From an uncultured Prevotella sp. (GTDB taxonomy: Bacteria; Bacteroidota; Bacteroidia; Bacteroidales; Bacteroidaceae), in the NCBI GenBank assembly GCA_905233985.1, contig CAJOFA010000017.1:61112-125111 (forward strand): 64,000 nucleotides of DNA, given 5' to 3'. Both the position numbers and the translations under genes were made by a program. Each line of letters starts with the position of its first letter. Within the stretch, counting starts at the first letter, position 1. Under the pieces are notes generated by a model. It was not told the DNA's origin. It worked only from the letters and a program-made list of their open reading frames with translations, and made no database searches. Positions 30,375-40,836 of this stretch are shown in pieces.

Positions 30375-32396
30375 ATGGCCGACAGGTTGTCATTCAAGAT
30401 ATTCCTCACGTCCCTGTTCGTACTGCTGACGACAGGCCTGACGCATGCACAGAATCCGACGGACTCCGTGCTCCTGGAGCGTGTGCTGGACTACCGCAGC
30501 AACTTCCAGCAGCAGAACGACGGCCAGCAGCAGAACGCCTACATGAAATACACGTTCCGTACCGAGCGGCGCAACGTCATGCTCAACCTCGTGCCCACCA
30601 TGTACACACTGGCCAAGGGCGAACGCCTCCGCGTGGGAGAGTCCTACTGCCGACTGACCTGTTCCAACCCTCAGCACATAGACTTCAGGCGGCAGGTGAG
30701 CGCCGGCAACATCGCACACTACAAGAAGGCCATGCCCACCGTCCTCGAGCTCGTCATACCCTTCATCTACGAGGAATGTCTCTTCGACCGCCACATCCTC
30801 TCCCCCTTCTACCGCGGCAACAAGAGGCTCTACCGCTACACCACGGCCAACGCCACAGACGGGATGGCCGTCATCACCTTCACACCTAGGCTGACCAACA
30901 CCCAGCTCATCTCGGGCAAAGCCTACGTGGAGACAGCCACAGGCAGGATTACCGAAGTGATGTTCGAAGGCGAATATGACATGATTGACTTCAAGGTTGA
31001 CGTCATCCAGAGCGACGAGGTCAACCGCACGCAGTTGCCCCGCAGCTGTCATGTGGACGCTGACTTCCATTTCGTGGGCAACAAGGTACACGCACAGTAC
31101 GATGCCGTCTTCGGGTGTGCCACCACCCTGCCCGACTCCATCGAGGACAAGACCGACCACCTGCTGATGGAGCGTCTGCGCCCCATAGCCCTCCGCGACG
31201 AGGAGCGCCAGCTGTATGAGAACTACTACGCCCCCGAGCCCGACAGCATCGCCAACGACACGACGGAGCACAGCAGGGAATGGTGGAGAGACGTCGGCAA
31301 CGCCCTCAGCGACAACCTCTTCAGCAGCATAGGCACCGAGAGCGACAACGCCTACTTCAAGCTCTCGCCTATCATCAACCCGCAGTATATCAGCTACAGC
31401 CACCGCCGCGGACTGTCGTACAAGATGCGCATCGGCGCACGCTACAACTTCTCGCCCCGCCGATACCTCACGCTCAACCCCGAGCTGGGCTACAACTTCA
31501 AGTTCCGGCAGTTCTATTTCACCGCACCCCTGCGCATGACCTACAACCCGAAGCGCAACGGATATGCCGAAATCGTCGTGCAGAACGGTAACCGCATCAC
31601 CAATTCGAGCGTGCTCGACATCATAGAAAAGGAGAACATGGACATTGCCGACCTCGACAACATGGCGCTCGACTACTTCAGGGACACCCACATCGAAGTG
31701 AGCAACAACATCGAGGCCTTCGACTGGCTCACCCTCAAGACAGCACTCTCCTACCACCGCCGCAAGGCCATCAACAGCGCGAAGATGATAGAGATGGGCA
31801 AGCCCGACGTTTACCGCAGCTTTGCACCCGTGCTGACCTTCCAGTTCCTCCCCTGGCACGACGGGCCCCTCTTCACACTCGACTACGAGCGCGGCATCGC
31901 CAACGTGCTGAAGTCTGACCTGCGCTACGAGCGCTGGGAGATGGATGCCGTGTGGAAGATTCCCCTGCGCCGCATGAGCCTGCTGAACCTGCGGGCAGGA
32001 AGCGGTTTCTACACCAACAAGCACACCAGCTACTTCGTGGACTTCGAAAACTTCCGCGACAACAACATCCCGGGCGGATGGAACGACGACTGGACAGGAC
32101 AGTTCCAGCTGCTGGACAGCAAGTGGTACAACGCCTCCAACTATTATATCCGTGCCAACGCCAGCTTTGAGTCGCCCCTGCTCTTCGCCACGTGGCTACC
32201 GCTGGTGGGCAGGTACATCGAGAGTGAGCGCCTCTATGCCGGCGTGGTATTCATGGAGCACACACGACCCTACTATGAGATAGGCTACGGGCTGACCAAC
32301 CGTTACTTCTCGGGAGGACTGTTCATGAGTTTCCTCAACGGCAAGATGCAGGAGTTCGGCGGGAAAATCACCCTTGAGATCTTCCGCAGATGGTAG
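30375..32396 (+). CDS. DUF5686-like outer-membrane protein
   Basis: 673 aa; signal peptide; beta-barrel-like C-terminus (YNFSPRRYLTLNPELGYNFKFRQFYF). Confidence 0.7.
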   Translation: MADRLSFKIFLTSLFVLLTTGLTHAQNPTDSVLLERVLDYRSNFQQQNDGQQQNAYMKYTFRTERRNVMLNLVPTMYTLAKGERLRVGESYCRLTCSNPQHIDFRRQVSAGNIAHYKKAMPTVLELVIPFIYEECLFDRHILSPFYRGNKRLYRYTTANATDGMAVITFTPRLTNTQLISGKAYVETATGRITEVMFEGEYDMIDFKVDVIQSDEVNRTQLPRSCHVDADFHFVGNKVHAQYDAVFGCATTLPDSIEDKTDHLLMERLRPIALRDEERQLYENYYAPEPDSIANDTTEHSREWWRDVGNALSDNLFSSIGTESDNAYFKLSPIINPQYISYSHRRGLSYKMRIGARYNFSPRRYLTLNPELGYNFKFRQFYFTAPLRMTYNPKRNGYAEIVVQNGNRITNSSVLDIIEKENMDIADLDNMALDYFRDTHIEVSNNIEAFDWLTLKTALSYHRRKAINSAKMIEMGKPDVYRSFAPVLTFQFLPWHDGPLFTLDYERGIANVLKSDLRYERWEMDAVWKIPLRRMSLLNLRAGSGFYTNKHTSYFVDFENFRDNNIPGGWNDDWTGQFQLLDSKWYNASNYYIRANASFESPLLFATWLPLVGRYIESERLYAGVVFMEHTRPYYEIGYGLTNRYFSGGLFMSFLNGKMQEFGGKITLEIFRRW

Positions 32397-32441
32397 TGAA
32401 GGACGGAACGTAAACGGAACAAAGAAAGAAAAGACAACAGC

Positions 32442-35400
32442 ATGATGCAAAACAGGAATCGCCCCTTGATGGTATATAAAGCGAGTGCCGGCAGCGGAAA
32501 GACCTTCACGCTGGCGACGGAGTATATCAAGCATGTCATCAACGACCCGCAGTGTTACCGCAACATCCTCGCCGTGACCTTCACCAACAAAGCGACGGAG
32601 GAGATGAAGATGCGCATACTCAGCCAGCTCTACGGCATCTGGAAGCAGCTGCCCGACTCGAATGACTATACCGACGCCATCATCGAGAAGACTGGACTAC
32701 CCGAAGCGGAAGTCAGCAGACGTGCCGAGACAGCACTCCGTAACCTGCTGCACCACTACAGCTATTTCCGGGTCAACACCATCGACACTTTCTTCCAGAG
32801 CGTGCTGCGCAACCTCGCTCGTGAGTTGGAACTGACGCCCAACCTGCGCGTGGAGCTCAACGACCCGCAGGTGGAGGACCTCGCCGTTGACGAGCTGATA
32901 CAGGACCTGCGGACAAGCGACAAGATTCTGAAGTGGATTCTGAAGTATATCATGGACAACATCAGCGAAGACCGTTCGTGGAACGTCATCAGCAGCATCA
33001 AGACCTTCGGGCTCAACATCTTCAAGGACTTCTACAAGGACAACCGTGAGGCGCTGAACGAGAAAGTCAGCCAGGAGGGTTTCTTCGAGTCCTTCACGAA
33101 GAAACTGCAGGAACAGGCAGCGATAGCTGAAAAGCGCCTGAAGGAGATTGGCACCGAAGGACTGAAGGCCTTTGCCGACGAAGGCATCAGCACGGAGGAC
33201 ATCAAGAACGGAAAATACATTCTCTCGTTCTTCACGAAGCTGCAGAACGGCTACTACGACGAGGGCATCGTCACCAAGACCGTCGAGAAGTGCAGCAACG
33301 ACACCGAGGCGTGGATCAAAAAAGGCACTCCTGCCGAGCTGCAACCCCTCATCGACAACCGGCTGCGCCCCATGCTCAACACCGCATTGGAGGAACGGCG
33401 CCGGCAATACCGGCTCTATAAGTCGGCAACCGCCACGCTGCACCACCTCAGCCAAATACGCCTGCTCGACAGCATCGAACAGAAAGTGAAAGACCTGAAC
33501 CGCGCTGCCAACCGGTTCCTGCTCAGCGACACCCAGCACCTGCTCCACGCACTCATCAACGACAACGACTCGCCCTTCATCTTCGAGAAGATAGGCTCAC
33601 AGCTGGAGCACATCATGATTGACGAGTTCCAGGACACGAGCACCGTGCAATGGAAAAACTTCAAGGTGCTGCTGGAAGAGTGCATGAGCCACGAGGGAGC
33701 CGACAACCTCATTGTGGGCGACGTGAAACAGAGCATCTACCGCTGGCGCTCGGGCGACTGGCGACTGCTCAGCAACATACAGCAGGAATTCGAACACCCC
33801 GAACTGATGTTGAAGACCGAGAGGCTCGACGTCAACTACCGCTCCAAGCGGAATATCATCGACTTCAACAACACCTTCTTCCGGCTGGCCGCACAGCAGG
33901 AGTACAACACCGCCTGCCAGAAAGTGGGTGATGCTGCTGCAAAGCAGATACTCGACGCCTATGCCGACGTTCGGCAGGAAATACCCGGACACCGCGAACC
34001 TACGGGCTTGGTCCGTGTCTCGCTACTCCCTGCTGCCAACTATGAACAGCAGAGCATGGAACAGCTGGAGGAAATCATCCGACACCTGCTCGACAACGGG
34101 GTGACACAGAACCGCATCGCCATCCTGCTGCGCTCCAAGAGAAACATCCCGACCATCATCAGCTACATGTCTGAGCACATGCCTGACGTCAACTTCGTTT
34201 CCGACGAGGCCTTCCGCCTCGACGCCTCCCTTGCCGTCCGCATCATGGTGCAGGCGATGTACCTGCTGCTGCATCCCGAAGACAGTCTCATGAAAGCTGT
34301 CGTAGCCAAGGGATATCAGAGCGGCACACAACGGGAAACAGCCGACAGCCAATGGGTCGATGGCGACTTGGATGCGCTGTTGCCCGAGGGGTTCCTCTCC
34401 GAACGTGACCAACTGCTGCGCCTGCCCCTGACAGAACTCACAGAACGCCTCTACGTACTCTTCCGCCTGGAGCAGTATGACGAGGAGGGTGCCTATGTGT
34501 GCGCGTTCTATGACTATATGAACAGCTACGTCAATGACAACTCCACAGACATCGAGTCGTTCGTCAGCTACTGGGAGGACACCCTGTGCAAGAAAACCAT
34601 CTTCAGCGACTCAACCAACGGCATACGTATCATCACCATCCATAAGAGCAAGGGACTGGAGTTTGACAACATCATCATCCCCTTCTGCGACTGGAGACTG
34701 GAGATGCCCAACGAAACCTTCTGGTGCACGGCCGACGAAGCTCCTTACAACGAGCTGTCACTCGTACCCGTTGACTACAGCTCCAAACTGATGGGCACGA
34801 CCTACGAGGCAGCTTACAAGGAAGAGTATCTGCAGAAGGTCGTTGACAACCTCAACCTGCTCTATGTCGCCTTCACCCGTGCACGTAACAACCTGTTTGT
34901 CATCGGCAAGCACGCAACAGAGCGCGCAAAATTGATTCAAGACATACTGCCCGCCGTCAGTCAGGAACTCACCGGTGCCGTACTCACAGAGGATATGTCC
35001 TTCGAATACGGTACGCTGGACACCTCCCTGAAGCAGGAACGCCAGACGGACAATGTCTTCCTGCAGCCCTCGATGCCCCACGAAGTACACATCCGCACCT
35101 TTGAGAACAAGACTAAATTCAGGCAAAGCAACAAAAGTCGCGATTTCATCGAAGGTGAGACGGAAGGCGACAACGCCAATTATATCCAGATGGGTAACGT
35201 GTTACACAGCGTCTTCTCCCAAATCAATACAGCAGAGGACATCGACCGCGTGCTGCAGCAGATGCAGGCCGACGGCATCCTGTACGATGCCAATCTCTCC
35301 TACGAACGGGTGCGCAAAATGCTTCACGAAAGACTTGAAGATTCTCGCGTTGCCGACTGGTTATCAGGACATTGGAAACTCTTTAACGAATGTTCCATCC

Positions 35401-35621
35401 TCAGTGTTGATGCAGAGACGGACGAGGTTGTCTCCCGACGTCCTGACCGTGTCATGACAGACGGAAAACAGATGATTGTCGTGGACTTCAAGTTCGGACG
35501 TCAGCACGAGGAATACCGTGAACAGGTGGAAACCTACAAATCGCTGCTGCGTCGCATGGGCTATGAGGATGTGCGCGGCTATCTGTGGTATGTGTATCAT
35601 AACAGAATAGAAGAAGTATAA
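32442..35621 (+). CDS. addA: UvrD/RecB-family helicase-nuclease (AddA-like)
   Basis: 1059 aa; KASAGSGKTFTLATEYIKH, DEFQDTSTVQWKNF, TIHKSKGLEFDNIIIPF, nuclease domain VVDFKFGRQHEEYREQV. Confidence 0.87.
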   Translation: MMQNRNRPLMVYKASAGSGKTFTLATEYIKHVINDPQCYRNILAVTFTNKATEEMKMRILSQLYGIWKQLPDSNDYTDAIIEKTGLPEAEVSRRAETALRNLLHHYSYFRVNTIDTFFQSVLRNLARELELTPNLRVELNDPQVEDLAVDELIQDLRTSDKILKWILKYIMDNISEDRSWNVISSIKTFGLNIFKDFYKDNREALNEKVSQEGFFESFTKKLQEQAAIAEKRLKEIGTEGLKAFADEGISTEDIKNGKYILSFFTKLQNGYYDEGIVTKTVEKCSNDTEAWIKKGTPAELQPLIDNRLRPMLNTALEERRRQYRLYKSATATLHHLSQIRLLDSIEQKVKDLNRAANRFLLSDTQHLLHALINDNDSPFIFEKIGSQLEHIMIDEFQDTSTVQWKNFKVLLEECMSHEGADNLIVGDVKQSIYRWRSGDWRLLSNIQQEFEHPELMLKTERLDVNYRSKRNIIDFNNTFFRLAAQQEYNTACQKVGDAAAKQILDAYADVRQEIPGHREPTGLVRVSLLPAANYEQQSMEQLEEIIRHLLDNGVTQNRIAILLRSKRNIPTIISYMSEHMPDVNFVSDEAFRLDASLAVRIMVQAMYLLLHPEDSLMKAVVAKGYQSGTQRETADSQWVDGDLDALLPEGFLSERDQLLRLPLTELTERLYVLFRLEQYDEEGAYVCAFYDYMNSYVNDNSTDIESFVSYWEDTLCKKTIFSDSTNGIRIITIHKSKGLEFDNIIIPFCDWRLEMPNETFWCTADEAPYNELSLVPVDYSSKLMGTTYEAAYKEEYLQKVVDNLNLLYVAFTRARNNLFVIGKHATERAKLIQDILPAVSQELTGAVLTEDMSFEYGTLDTSLKQERQTDNVFLQPSMPHEVHIRTFENKTKFRQSNKSRDFIEGETEGDNANYIQMGNVLHSVFSQINTAEDIDRVLQQMQADGILYDANLSYERVRKMLHERLEDSRVADWLSGHWKLFNECSILSVDAETDEVVSRRPDRVMTDGKQMIVVDFKFGRQHEEYREQVETYKSLLRRMGYEDVRGYLWYVYHNRIEEV

Positions 35622-35637
35622 AAACAAGACCGAGGAT

Positions 35638-38529
35638 ATGAAAACTTTTCTGCAATATGTCGCCGAGGACATCATCCGAAAGCACGGCACCGACCTGTCG
35701 CACATGGCTGTGGTGTTTCCCAACAAACGTGCCTCCCTGTTCTTCAACGAATATCTGGCACGCATAGCCGGCAAACCGATTTGGAGTCCTGCCTACATCA
35801 CCATCAGCGAACTCTTCCGACAGCACTCCACGCTGCAGGTGGCCGATTCCATCAAGCTCGTCTGTGACCTGCACAAGTGCTTCACGGCATGTACCGGCAC
35901 AAAAGAGACACTTGACCAGTTCTTCGGGTGGGGACAGGTGCTGCTGGCCGACTTCGATGATATCGACAAAAACATGGCCGATGCCGACAAAGTCTTTGCC
36001 AATCTGCGTGACATCCATGAGCTGGACGACGTCTCTTACCTCACGCCGGAACAAAAACAGATTCTCCGCCAGTTCTTCGGAAACTTTGCAGAGGACCAGC
36101 AGACGGAGATTAAGAAGCGCTTTTTGAATCTTTGGAGCCATTTCATCGACATATATCACCATTACAACGATTCTCTGCAACAACAGCAGTTAGCTTACGA
36201 AGGATCTCTCTATCGGCAGGTCGCCCTCGATGAAACGGTAGATTTTGAATACGACACGTATGTCTTCGTGGGCTTCAACCTGCTGCAACAGGTAGAGCAG
36301 AGACTCTTCGAGCGCCTGAAGAAAGCAGGAAAAGCCCGATTCTATTGGGATTTCGACCACTACTATATGCCTGGGAAGGATGCCAGGAAGGAAAACGAAG
36401 CGGGCTACTACATCGCACAGCATCTGCAGCAGTTCCCCAACAAACTGGACATCAACGCCGATGAAATCTACCGTAATTTCCTCCGTGACAAGCAGCTGAC
36501 CTACATGGCAGCCACTACCGAGAACATCCAGGCGCGTTACATTGCCGACTGGCTGAAAGAGCAGGACCGCATTGCCGACGGCAAGCGTACTGCCATCGTG
36601 CTCTGTGACGAGGGACTGTTACCCTCGGTCATCCACTGTCTGCCTGACGAGATAGAGAAAGTAAACATCACGACAGGCTATCCGCTCATACAGTCGCCCG
36701 TGACCTCATTCGTCCTCCAGCTGCTTACCCTGCAGACCATTGGCAAGACGGCCAACGGACGCTACCGGCTGAAGTACGTCAACCGCGTACTGCGGCATCC
36801 CTATGCCTGCTACCTCTCAGACAACGTTCAGGAACTGCTTGACGAGCTGAACACAAACCACATCTACTATGTCGCACCAGAACAGCTCACGCCTCTCGCC
36901 CTTCATTCCTCATCACTCACCCCTCACCAGCTCTTCCGTTGGCTGACAGACCTGCTCAGCGTGGTTGCCTGCAGCGTCAGGGAAAGAACAGAAGCGGCAG
37001 ACAGAGACCCATTGTTCACCGAATCGCTCTTCCGCATGTACACCCTGCTCAACCGGCTCTGTGACCTGATGAACAGCGGCGACCTGAATGTGGAAGTGCC
37101 TACCCTGCAACGACTGCTGACACAACTCATCCAGTCAACGACCGTGCCCTTCCACGGTGAGCCCGCTGAGGGACTTCAGGTGATGGGCGTGCTGGAGACG
37201 CGCAACCTCGACTTCGACCATGTGCTCATGCTCTCATGCAATGAGGGCAACATGCCGCGTGGCGTCAACGACACCTCATTCATCCCCTATAGCATCCGCA
37301 AGGCATACGGACTGACCACCATCGACCACAAAGTAGCTATCTACTCCTATTATTTCCACCGGCTGCTTCAACGGGCCAAGGATGTGACGTTTATCTACAA
37401 CAATGCGACGGAGGACGGCAAGACAGGCGAGATGAGCCGTTTCATGCTCCAGATGATGGTGGAAAGCGGCCTTTCCATTGGACATCAGACGCTACAGGCA
37501 AACAAGACTCCGTCAGCCAACCAACTCCCGACAGCCGTTCCCAAGACACCCGAGGTCATGGGCCAACTGCTGAAGAGGTTTGCTTTGTCGCCTAAGAATG
37601 AAGACAAGTCCCCGCTCCTCACTCCGTCGGCCATCAACCGTTACATGCGTTGCCAGTTGCAGTTCTATTACAACTATGTCTGCGGTCTGCGTGAGACATT
37701 GTACGACGAAGAGGATGCTATTGACGGACGCACCTTCGGAAACATCTTCCATGAGGCAGCCCATCGCATCTATGAACAGCTGGGCTTCCACATCACCGCT
37801 GCCCCACTCGACTACCTGCTGAAGCAGCGAAAGAACATCGAAGACGCTGTTGACAATGCCATCAAGAGGGAACTGCTGAAGATGAAGAAATCCGACAAGA
37901 TGCCCGACCTGAACGGACTTCAGATTATCAACCGCGCCGTCATCATCCGTTACTTGCGTCAGCTGCTCGAGACAGACAAGACGCTCGCTCCCTTCACTAT
38001 CCTCGGACTGGAGAAGACCGTCAGTCGCTCGTGGCAGGTAAACAGCGGCAAAACATCATTCCAGACCACCATCGGCGGCACCATCGACAGACTGGATAAT
38101 CCTCCGCTGGGCCCTGAAGATAGCGTGATTCGCGTCGTGGACTACAAGACAGGAGGTGGAAAGGTTGACAGTCTGCCCGACGTGGCAGCCATCTTCGACC
38201 CGGAGAATATCGGCAAGAAGCACAGCGAATACTATCTGCAGACATTCATCTACGGGCTCATTGTGAGTGAGTCAAAGGAATACAACAGCAATCAGAAACC
38301 CGTCATCCCTGCCCTGTTCTTTGTCCAGCATGCAGCTCAGGAAAACTATTCGCCCGTGCTGAAAATGGCTGACGAGGACATCGCCAACGTGGAGAGATTC
38401 CGTCAGGAGTTTGAAGAACACCTGTCGTCACTCATCAACGAAATCTTCAATGCCGACATACCGTTCCACCCCACTGCCAACACGAAAGACTGCGCAAACT
38501 GTCCCTACGCACAGCTCTGTCGACAATAA
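35638..38529 (+). CDS. addB: PD-(D/E)XK nuclease family (AddB-like)
   Basis: 963 aa; LTPSAINRYMRCQLQFYYNYV, VVDYKTG, C-terminal CANCPYAQLC (Fe-S-type cysteines). Confidence 0.85.
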   Translation: MKTFLQYVAEDIIRKHGTDLSHMAVVFPNKRASLFFNEYLARIAGKPIWSPAYITISELFRQHSTLQVADSIKLVCDLHKCFTACTGTKETLDQFFGWGQVLLADFDDIDKNMADADKVFANLRDIHELDDVSYLTPEQKQILRQFFGNFAEDQQTEIKKRFLNLWSHFIDIYHHYNDSLQQQQLAYEGSLYRQVALDETVDFEYDTYVFVGFNLLQQVEQRLFERLKKAGKARFYWDFDHYYMPGKDARKENEAGYYIAQHLQQFPNKLDINADEIYRNFLRDKQLTYMAATTENIQARYIADWLKEQDRIADGKRTAIVLCDEGLLPSVIHCLPDEIEKVNITTGYPLIQSPVTSFVLQLLTLQTIGKTANGRYRLKYVNRVLRHPYACYLSDNVQELLDELNTNHIYYVAPEQLTPLALHSSSLTPHQLFRWLTDLLSVVACSVRERTEAADRDPLFTESLFRMYTLLNRLCDLMNSGDLNVEVPTLQRLLTQLIQSTTVPFHGEPAEGLQVMGVLETRNLDFDHVLMLSCNEGNMPRGVNDTSFIPYSIRKAYGLTTIDHKVAIYSYYFHRLLQRAKDVTFIYNNATEDGKTGEMSRFMLQMMVESGLSIGHQTLQANKTPSANQLPTAVPKTPEVMGQLLKRFALSPKNEDKSPLLTPSAINRYMRCQLQFYYNYVCGLRETLYDEEDAIDGRTFGNIFHEAAHRIYEQLGFHITAAPLDYLLKQRKNIEDAVDNAIKRELLKMKKSDKMPDLNGLQIINRAVIIRYLRQLLETDKTLAPFTILGLEKTVSRSWQVNSGKTSFQTTIGGTIDRLDNPPLGPEDSVIRVVDYKTGGGKVDSLPDVAAIFDPENIGKKHSEYYLQTFIYGLIVSESKEYNSNQKPVIPALFFVQHAAQENYSPVLKMADEDIANVERFRQEFEEHLSSLINEIFNADIPFHPTANTKDCANCPYAQLCRQ
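36901..36928. repeat. In-frame heptamer array, core CTCANCN, 4 units
   Basis: ttcattc|ctcatca|ctcaccc|ctcacca, encodes LHSSSLTPHQ within AddB. Confidence 0.6.
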
Positions 38530-38544
38530 ATTTTGTTAAATAAT

Positions 38545-38575
38545 TTTGAATTCTGCTCAGTTTGTATTATCTTTG
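38545..38575 (+). promoter_or_regulatory. Bacteroidales promoter for a structured RNA
   Basis: TTTG (38545-38548)-N19-TATCTTTG (38568-38575). Confidence 0.8.
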
Positions 38576-38579
38576 CAAC

Positions 38580-38769
38580 GTGGATCGTGCTGAATAGATC
38601 GGGATACTCATCAAATGAAATCGAAAACCGAGTCAGCTCCTTCAGTCCATGGCGGGCCACAGGCTCTCACAAGGAGCAGCAGTAATGCCGGTGGATTACA
38701 ACGATTGGAGGGCACTCAAATCTTAGAAATAGGAGTTTTCATCACATCATTGGCACGACCCACTTTTTT
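38580..38769 (+). ncRNA. Structured RNA of about 185 nt (6S-like candidate or ribE leader)
   Basis: closing helix GUGGAUCGUGCUG (38580-38592) with UGGCACGACCCAC (38751-38763), one A.C mismatch, then U6; internal GCTCCTT/AAGGAGC 7-bp stem (38636-38642/38671-38677); own promoter. Confidence 0.6.
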
Positions 38770-38804
38770 CTAAATGGAAAGTTAGAAATTAAAACCAGAT
38801 TACC

Positions 38805-39404
38805 ATGTTTTCCGGAATAGTAGAAGAGATGGCTACCGTTGTAGCCTTGCATCAGGACAGGGAGAATATCGACTTTACCCTGAGTTGTCCATTTACCAGC
38901 GAACTGAAGATTGACCAAAGCGTTGCCCACAACGGGGTGTGCCTCACGGTGGTTGACATTCAGGGCGACACCTATACGGTGACGGCCATGCGCGAGACGC
39001 TACAGCGCTCGAACCTTGGACTGCTTAAAGTAGGCGACCATGTGAATGTGGAGCGCTCCATGCTGATGAACGGACGTCTGGACGGGCACATCGTTCAGGG
39101 ACATGTGGACGGTAAGGCGACGTGTACGTCTGTTGAGGATGCCGACGGCAGCAAAATATTCACTTTTGAATATGAGGCAGACCGTGAGATGGCTAAGCGA
39201 GGCTACTTCACGGTGGACAAAGGTTCTGTGACGGTTAACGGTGTGTCACTCACCGTGTGCAATCCTACTGTTAACAGCTTCCAGGTGTCCATCATCCCTT
39301 ACACGCTGGGGCATACGAACTTCTGCGATATCCGTGTAGGAACGGTGGTGAACATTGAATTTGATATTCTCGGGAAATACATCGCAAGACTTCAGGCTCT
39401 CTGA
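38805..39404 (+). CDS. ribE: Riboflavin synthase alpha chain
   Basis: 199 aa; MFSGIVEEMATV, VAHNGVCLTV, GHVDG, VNGVSLTV. Confidence 0.95.
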   Translation: MFSGIVEEMATVVALHQDRENIDFTLSCPFTSELKIDQSVAHNGVCLTVVDIQGDTYTVTAMRETLQRSNLGLLKVGDHVNVERSMLMNGRLDGHIVQGHVDGKATCTSVEDADGSKIFTFEYEADREMAKRGYFTVDKGSVTVNGVSLTVCNPTVNSFQVSIIPYTLGHTNFCDIRVGTVVNIEFDILGKYIARLQAL

Positions 39405-39442
39405 AGTCCCTTGAAGGTAGGTTGAGGTTGGTGTGAAGGAGC

Positions 39443-40828
39443 TTACCCGAACAGGGCACGAAGCGCTTCCTCAACCTTACGGACAGGTACCAGTTCTATA
39501 CTGAACATCTTACGTTCCAGCGCGCTAAGGTTGTGACGCGGAATAATGATATGGGTAAAGCCGAGCTTCTCTGCCTCGGCAATGCGCTGTTCTATGCGCG
39601 CAACAGGACGCACCTCGCCACTCAGACCGACTTCACCACACATGCACCAGTCGCTGTCAATAGGGGTGTCAACGTTGGATGACAACACGGCAGCAATCAC
39701 GCTGAGGTCCATAGCCATGTCGGTCACACGCAGTCCACCGGCGATATTCAGAAACACATCTTTCTGCATCAGCTTAAAGCCCACACGTTTCTCAAGCACA
39801 GCCAGCAACATGTTCAGACGTCGCTGGTCGAATCCTGTAGCAGAACGCTGCGGAGTGCCGTAGGCTGCCGTAGAAACCAATGCTTGTGTCTCCACCAGGA
39901 AGGGACGAACACCCTCAATGGCGGAACTGATGGCAACACCCGAAAGCCCGTCACGGTCTTGTGTCAGTAACAGCTCTGACGGATTGCTCACCTGTCGGAG
40001 ACCTGTCTGCTGCATCTCATAGATACCCAACTCCGATGTGCTGCCAAAGCGGTTCTTCATGCTTCGCAGGATTCGATACATATAATGCTGGTCACCCTCA
40101 AACTGGATGACGGTATCAACGATATGCTCCAGAATCTTCGGACCTGCCAGCGTTCCCTCTTTCGTGATGTGACCGATGAGGATGACGGGAACTCCTGCTG
40201 TCTTGGCAAAGCGCAGTAATGCCGAAGCACATTCACGTACCTGGGCAATGCTTCCTGCACTGGACTCCACGTCCTCGGTGGAAATGGTCTGAATGGAGTC
40301 TATCACTACGAGTTCAGGCGTCGTCTCCTTGATGTGCTCGAAGATGGTCTCTAACGAGTTCTCGCAGAGGATGAGGAAATTGTCATCGGATGGTTTTGCG
40401 TTCAGCCGTTCTGCCCTCATCTTCAACTGATGGGCACTCTCCTCACCGCTGACATAGAGAATACGCTTCTCGTGCATGTTGAGCATGGTCTGCAACAGAA
40501 GTGTGGACTTGCCTATGCCTGGTTCGCCTCCCAGCAACACGATGGAGCCAGGAACAAGACCACCTCCCAGCACACGGTTCAGTTCTGCGTCGTGCATATC
40601 AATGCGAGGGTCATCATGAGCGCTGATGTCACTTAACTTGAGTACTTTGTTACTTCTCAATGCATGACCTGCCGTAGCAGCGGCACTGGAGGCGACTTGC
40701 TGACGTGTGTCTGCCACACGGATTTCCTTAAACGTGTTCCATTGGCCGCAAGCAGGACACTTGCCAACCCACTTCGGAGACTCCTGCCCGCAATTCGAGC
40801 AAACGTATGCTATCTTATCCTTTGCCAT
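39443..40828 (-). CDS. radA: DNA repair protein RadA
   Basis: 461 aa; CSNCGQESPKWVGKCPACGQWNT, GGEPGIGKSTLLLQ, KNRFGSTSELGIYEM. Confidence 0.95.
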   Translation of the reverse strand: MAKDKIAYVCSNCGQESPKWVGKCPACGQWNTFKEIRVADTRQQVASSAAATAGHALRSNKVLKLSDISAHDDPRIDMHDAELNRVLGGGLVPGSIVLLGGEPGIGKSTLLLQTMLNMHEKRILYVSGEESAHQLKMRAERLNAKPSDDNFLILCENSLETIFEHIKETTPELVVIDSIQTISTEDVESSAGSIAQVRECASALLRFAKTAGVPVILIGHITKEGTLAGPKILEHIVDTVIQFEGDQHYMYRILRSMKNRFGSTSELGIYEMQQTGLRQVSNPSELLLTQDRDGLSGVAISSAIEGVRPFLVETQALVSTAAYGTPQRSATGFDQRRLNMLLAVLEKRVGFKLMQKDVFLNIAGGLRVTDMAMDLSVIAAVLSSNVDTPIDSDWCMCGEVGLSGEVRPVARIEQRIAEAEKLGFTHIIIPRHNLSALERKMFSIELVPVRKVEEALRALFG

Positions 40829-40836
40829 GTTTTTTG

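Noticed and set aside
30390-32024. 544-aa minus-strand ORF opposite the DUF5686 gene
   Set aside because: Shadow ORF: fully antisense to a well-supported gene, with low-complexity V/G/E/H-rich composition and no recognisable domain.
38580-38769. FMN riboswitch upstream of ribE
   Set aside because: Expected by gene context, but the conserved RFN element sequence is not apparent; kept as unassigned structured RNA.
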